This document shows, in pieces, positions 60,842-64,000 of a stretch of 64,000 bases of DNA. The stretch comes from Actinocorallia herbida. GTDB taxonomy: Bacteria; Actinomycetota; Actinomycetes; Streptosporangiales; Streptosporangiaceae. Numbering within the stretch: position 1 is the first letter of the stretch; the number at the start of each line of letters is the position of its first letter. A program made the translations under genes and the position numbers. The stretch is taken from assembly GCF_003751225.1 (NCBI RefSeq), contig NZ_RJKE01000001.1, forward strand, positions 3,410,001-3,474,000, given 5' to 3'. The notes below the pieces were generated by a model. That model saw nothing but the letters and a program-made list of their open reading frames with translations. It was not told the origin of the DNA and searched no databases.

Positions 60842-62824
60842 GTGACCGAGGAGTATGCGGTTCCCGCCGTCGTGGCCGCGCCAGGGCCGCACGGGGAACC
60901 GGAGCGGCCGCTGGCGCGGTGGCTGCTCGCGCACCGGGTGCAGCCGGTGGGGCCCGCGGCGGCGGAGCAGGCCGACCAGCACCCGTGGTGGAAGGTGATG
61001 TGCCTGACGGGGGTCGACTACTTCTCCAGCCTCGCCTATGTGCCCGCGATCGCGGTGTCGGCGGCCGGGGCGCTGTCGCCGCTCGCGACCCTGCTCATCG
61101 TCGCGCTGACGCTGCTGGGGATGCTGCCGATGTACCGGCGGGTCGCCCGGGAGAGCCCGCACGGCGCGGGCTCGGTGGCGATGCTGGAGGAGCTGCTGCC
61201 GTTCTGGCGCGGAAAGATCTTCGTGCTCGTCCTGCTGGGCTTCGTCGCCACGTCGTGGATCATCACGATCACGCTGTCGGCCGCCGACGCCACCCTGCAC
61301 GTCCTGGAGAACCCCCGCGCGCCGGAGTTCCTGCACGGCCACGCGGTCGCGCTGACGGTCGTGCTGCTGCTCGTTCTGGGCGGGGTGTTCCTCCTCGGGT
61401 TCAAGGAGGCGGTGAGCGTCGCGATCCCCCTGGTCGCGGTGTTCCTGCTGCTCAACGCCGTGGTCATCGCCGTCGGGCTGGCGGAGCTCGCCGGCACCCC
61501 CGGGGCCTGGACCGCGTGGACCGACGCGCTGGGCGCGCTGGGCGAGCAGCGCGGTGGCATCGGCGACTACCTCGTGCCCGCGCTCCTCGCCTTCCCGCTG
61601 CTGGTGCTGGGCCTGTCGGGGTTCGAGACCGGCGTCAGCATGATGCCGCTCATCGCGGCCGAGGGCGACGACGACCGGCAGCGGCTCGAATCGCGGATCG
61701 CCAACACCCGCAGGCTCCTCACCGGCGCGGCGGCCCTCATGAGCGTGTTCCTGCTCGCCGCGAGCCTCGTCACCACGGTCCTCATCCCCGCCGACGCCTT
61801 CGGTCCGGGTGGCCCGGCGAACGGGCGCGCCCTGGCGTGGCTCGCGCACGAGAGGCTGGGGGACGCCTTCGGCAGCGTCTACGACCTCAGCACCGTGCTG
61901 ATCCTCTGGTTCGCGGGAGCGTCGGCGATGGCGGGGCTGGTCAACATCGTGCCGCGCTACCTGCCCGGCTACGGCATGGCGCCGGAGTGGGGCCGCGCGG
62001 TACGTCCGGTCGTGCTCGTCTACACGCTGATCAGCGTGGTCCTCACGATCGCGTTCGGCGCGGACGTCGACGCCCAGGCGGGCGCGTACGCGACGGGGAT
62101 CCTCGCCATGATGGTGTCCGGGGCGTTCGCCGTCACCGTCTCGGCCCTGATGCGCAGGCAGCCCCTCGTGGGCGCGGGCTTCTCTGTGCTCACCGCGGTC
62201 CTGCTGTACGCGCTCGTCCACAACGTCGTCGACAAGCCCGACGGCCTGGCGATCTCCGGCATGTTCATCGCCGGGATCATCGCGGTCTCGCTCGTCTCCC
62301 GGGTCGCGCGCACCACCGAGCTGCGCGCCGACCGGATCGAGTTCGACCCTGCCGCCCGCCGGTTCCTCACCGACACCCTCGCCTACGACGGCCGCATCAA
62401 CCTCGTCGCGAACCGCCGCCAGACCGGCGACGCCGCCGAGTACGCGGAGAAGGAGCACGAGCAGCGCGGCGACAACCCCGTGCCCGGCACCGCCGACATC
62501 CTGTTCCTCGAGATCGACATCATCGACCCGTCGGACTTCGGCGGCGTCCTCGTCGTCCGCGGCGTGGAGGTCGACGGCTACCGGATCCTCCGCGCCGACG
62601 CGTCCGCCGCCCCCAACGCCATCGCCGCGATCCTCCTCGCCCTCCGCGACACCACCGGCGTCCGCCCCCACTGCTACTTCGCCTGGGCCGAAGGCAGCCC
62701 CCTCGTCCACATGGTCCGCTACTTCCTCCTGGGCCGCGGCGACACCGCCCCCGTCACCCGCGAGATCATCCGCGAACAGGAACCCGACCCCGCCCGCCGC
62801 CCCGGCATTCACGTGGGCGCCTGA
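60842..62824 (+). CDS. APC-family amino-acid permease with long C-terminal domain
   Basis: A 660-aa inner-membrane protein. Residues about 45-500 are an APC-type transporter of 12 helices ([55 protein letters not shown]). The last ~150 residues are soluble: [20 protein letters not shown], then [22 protein letters not shown] and [28 protein letters not shown]. The GTG start 60842 has GAGAGG upstream; the frame is open to 60578. The tail may regulate transport. The substrate is not inferable beyond amino acids or related compounds. Confidence 0.82.
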   Translation: MTEEYAVPAVVAAPGPHGEPERPLARWLLAHRVQPVGPAAAEQADQHPWWKVMCLTGVDYFSSLAYVPAIAVSAAGALSPLATLLIVALTLLGMLPMYRRVARESPHGAGSVAMLEELLPFWRGKIFVLVLLGFVATSWIITITLSAADATLHVLENPRAPEFLHGHAVALTVVLLLVLGGVFLLGFKEAVSVAIPLVAVFLLLNAVVIAVGLAELAGTPGAWTAWTDALGALGEQRGGIGDYLVPALLAFPLLVLGLSGFETGVSMMPLIAAEGDDDRQRLESRIANTRRLLTGAAALMSVFLLAASLVTTVLIPADAFGPGGPANGRALAWLAHERLGDAFGSVYDLSTVLILWFAGASAMAGLVNIVPRYLPGYGMAPEWGRAVRPVVLVYTLISVVLTIAFGADVDAQAGAYATGILAMMVSGAFAVTVSALMRRQPLVGAGFSVLTAVLLYALVHNVVDKPDGLAISGMFIAGIIAVSLVSRVARTTELRADRIEFDPAARRFLTDTLAYDGRINLVANRRQTGDAAEYAEKEHEQRGDNPVPGTADILFLEIDIIDPSDFGGVLVVRGVEVDGYRILRADASAAPNAIAAILLALRDTTGVRPHCYFAWAEGSPLVHMVRYFLLGRGDTAPVTREIIREQEPDPARRPGIHVGA

Positions 62825-62930
62825 CCCCCGTCCATCGCCCGCCGGTCCGCGGCACGGCGGTCTCCGGAGGCGAGCGGTCAGGCCGGTTCGGCCGGCTCCG
62901 GCTGTGCTGATTTCCGGCACCGTGAACCTG

Positions 62931-62977
62931 TTGACCCTTGCATGCCATCGTCATACATTCACTCATAATCTGTATGA
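62931..62977 (+). promoter_or_regulatory. promoter with overlapping palindromic operator
   Basis: TTGACC (62931-62936) and TACATT (62954-62959) are 17 nt apart, an acceptable -35/-10 pair. TCATACA (62951-62957) and TGTATGA (62971-62977) form an inverted repeat with a 13-nt spacer that covers the -10 and start point. It would allow repression of the flavin oxidoreductase gene by a TetR-like protein not seen here. Confidence 0.5.
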
Positions 62978-62989
62978 ATGGAGCGTCGG

Positions 62990-64000
62990 ATGCGCGGACG
63001 GACTGCTGTGGTGCTCGGTGGGAGTGTGGCGGGACTGTGCGCCGCCGGGGTGCTGGCGCGACACTTCGATCAGGTCGTGGTGCTGGAGCGGGATCGGCTG
63101 CCGGAGGACGCGGAGCATCGGCGGGGGGTGCCGCAGAGCAAGCATCCGCACTTTCTGCTCAACTCGGGGCGCAGGGCGATCGGGGAGATCTTTCCGGGCT
63201 TCGAGGAGGCGCTGATCGGTGCCGGCGGGATGCATCTGATGCCGTCGATGGACGCGGCGTACTGCGAGAACGACGGCTGGGCGCCGCGCAAGTCCGGATC
63301 GATGACGATGGTGTACAGCTCCCGGGTGCTCATCGAACGGGTGCTGCGGGAGAAGGTCAGGGAGCTTCCGACGATCGAGATCCGGGAGGGCGTGACGGTC
63401 ACGGGGCTCCGGTCGAGCGGGGGCGGGACCGCGGACGGGCGGGTCGAGGGGGTCGAGTTCCAGACCGAGGAGGGGGTGCGGCACCTGGCGGCCGACCTCG
63501 TCGTCGACGCGCTGGGCCGGGGCTCGTCGGTGATCGACTGGCTCGCCGCGGCGGGCTGGTCCGCGCCGCCGGAGAAGACCCTCGACGCCAAGGTCACCTA
63601 CACCTCGCGCTGGTACGACCTGCCGGAGGAGCCCCCGGCGTCGTGGTGGTGGAAGCACCTGGTCGTCACCCCGACCCAGGACACCGGCGAGCACCCCGAC
63701 GAGCACGAGTTCCTCAGCAACTTCTTCCCGATCGAGGGCGGCCGCGCCATCGTGTGCATGGGCTCGTGGGGCATCGAGATGCCGCGCAAGCCCGACGCGT
63801 TCGAGGCCGCGGCCGACCGGGTGCGGGCGGCGACCTTCGGCGCGGCGACCCGCGCCTGCACGCCGACGTCCGAGGTGCACCTGACCCGCTCGACGGGCAA
63901 CAAGTGGCGCCGCTTCGACCTGCTCGACGCGCCCCCGGTCGGGCTGGTCTGCGTCGGTGACGCGATCTGCGCGTTCAACCCGTTCTACGCCCAGGGGATG
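62990..64000 (+). CDS. FAD-dependent oxidoreductase, 3' end outside window
   Basis: The first 337 codons of a flavoprotein of the geranylgeranyl-reductase/PHBH-like type found in actinomycetes. AVVLGGSVAGLCAAGVLARHF (residues 6-26) is the FAD-binding fold with GGSVAG, VVVLERD closes it, and VPQSKHPHFLLNSGRRAI follows as in this subgroup. VVDALGRGSSVIDWLAAAGW (about 166-185) is the DG motif region; VCVGDAICAFNPFYAQGM (about 320-337) is the GD motif near the cut end. ATG 62990 has GGAG 7 nt upstream; ATG 62978 in the same frame is possible. The substrate is unknown. Confidence 0.85.
   Translation, partial: MRGRTAVVLGGSVAGLCAAGVLARHFDQVVVLERDRLPEDAEHRRGVPQSKHPHFLLNSGRRAIGEIFPGFEEALIGAGGMHLMPSMDAAYCENDGWAPRKSGSMTMVYSSRVLIERVLREKVRELPTIEIREGVTVTGLRSSGGGTADGRVEGVEFQTEEGVRHLAADLVVDALGRGSSVIDWLAAAGWSAPPEKTLDAKVTYTSRWYDLPEEPPASWWWKHLVVTPTQDTGEHPDEHEFLSNFFPIEGGRAIVCMGSWGIEMPRKPDAFEAAADRVRAATFGAATRACTPTSEVHLTRSTGNKWRRFDLLDAPPVGLVCVGDAICAFNPFYAQGM

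Overview
The window is about 72% G+C (estimated by eye). It has densely packed genes with many 4-nt start/stop overlaps, GTG and TTG starts, AfsR/SARP regulators, LacI, GntR, MocR and TetR regulators, a Spo0M homologue and a maleylpyruvate-isomerase-type DinB protein. All of this points to a filamentous, spore-forming actinomycete, possibly of the Streptosporangiales/Actinomadura kind (inference; there is no rRNA or other marker to prove it). I saw no tRNA, rRNA, CRISPR array, phage module or replication origin.

Layout. 1-5.3 kb is a leftward aromatic-compound operon: MFS transporter, FAH-family hydrolase, cyclase, flavin monooxygenase and an amidohydrolase cut by the window edge. A near-identical 17-bp palindrome lies in front of both the transporter and the FAH gene. 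5.4-7.0 kb holds a degenerate tnpB. 7.3-9.2 kb has a HEAT-repeat protein and a DMT-type exporter. 9.2-16.6 kb is a sugar operon: lipoprotein binding protein, two permeases, a YicI-like GH31 alpha-xylosidase, a GH1 beta-glucosidase and a LacI regulator. It sits behind a 30-bp palindrome containing the CebR/CelR box and a tandem LacI-type operator. The best guess for its substrate is xyloglucan oligosaccharides or isoprimeverose. 16.9-19.2 kb has a DHA2 MFS pump and Spo0M.

A complete IS3-family insertion (19,240-20,547, CAG target duplication) is followed by the remains of an exosortase gene translationally coupled to an ATP-grasp gene that has lost its middle. 21.9-30.2 kb carries an NAD-dependent DNA ligase of unusual sequence, small zinc-ribbon-like and conserved proteins, glmS, a CPBP protease, a lipase-like hydrolase and a hydrolase remnant.

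30.2-40.3 kb is a sialic-acid region. A Dpp/Opp-type importer, with its second permease fused to its first ATPase, runs by 4-nt overlaps into nanA, nanK and nanE. A separate FadR-type regulator overlaps an HSL-family esterase gene. Two copies of an 18-bp site in opposite orientation flank the operon promoter.

40.5-49.8 kb has two large SARP/AfsR-like regulators around a hemerythrin-DUF4267 fusion, then a DrrAB-type exporter. 49.9-64 kb contains a dicarboxylate symporter, an adenine-deaminase-like enzyme lacking the usual HAGE motif, a TetR/epimerase pair with twin operators, an MFS/LysR pair, a lipoprotein sugar dehydrogenase, a DinB protein opposite a MocR regulator, a hemerythrin protein, an APC permease with a soluble tail, and a flavin oxidoreductase that runs off the right edge.
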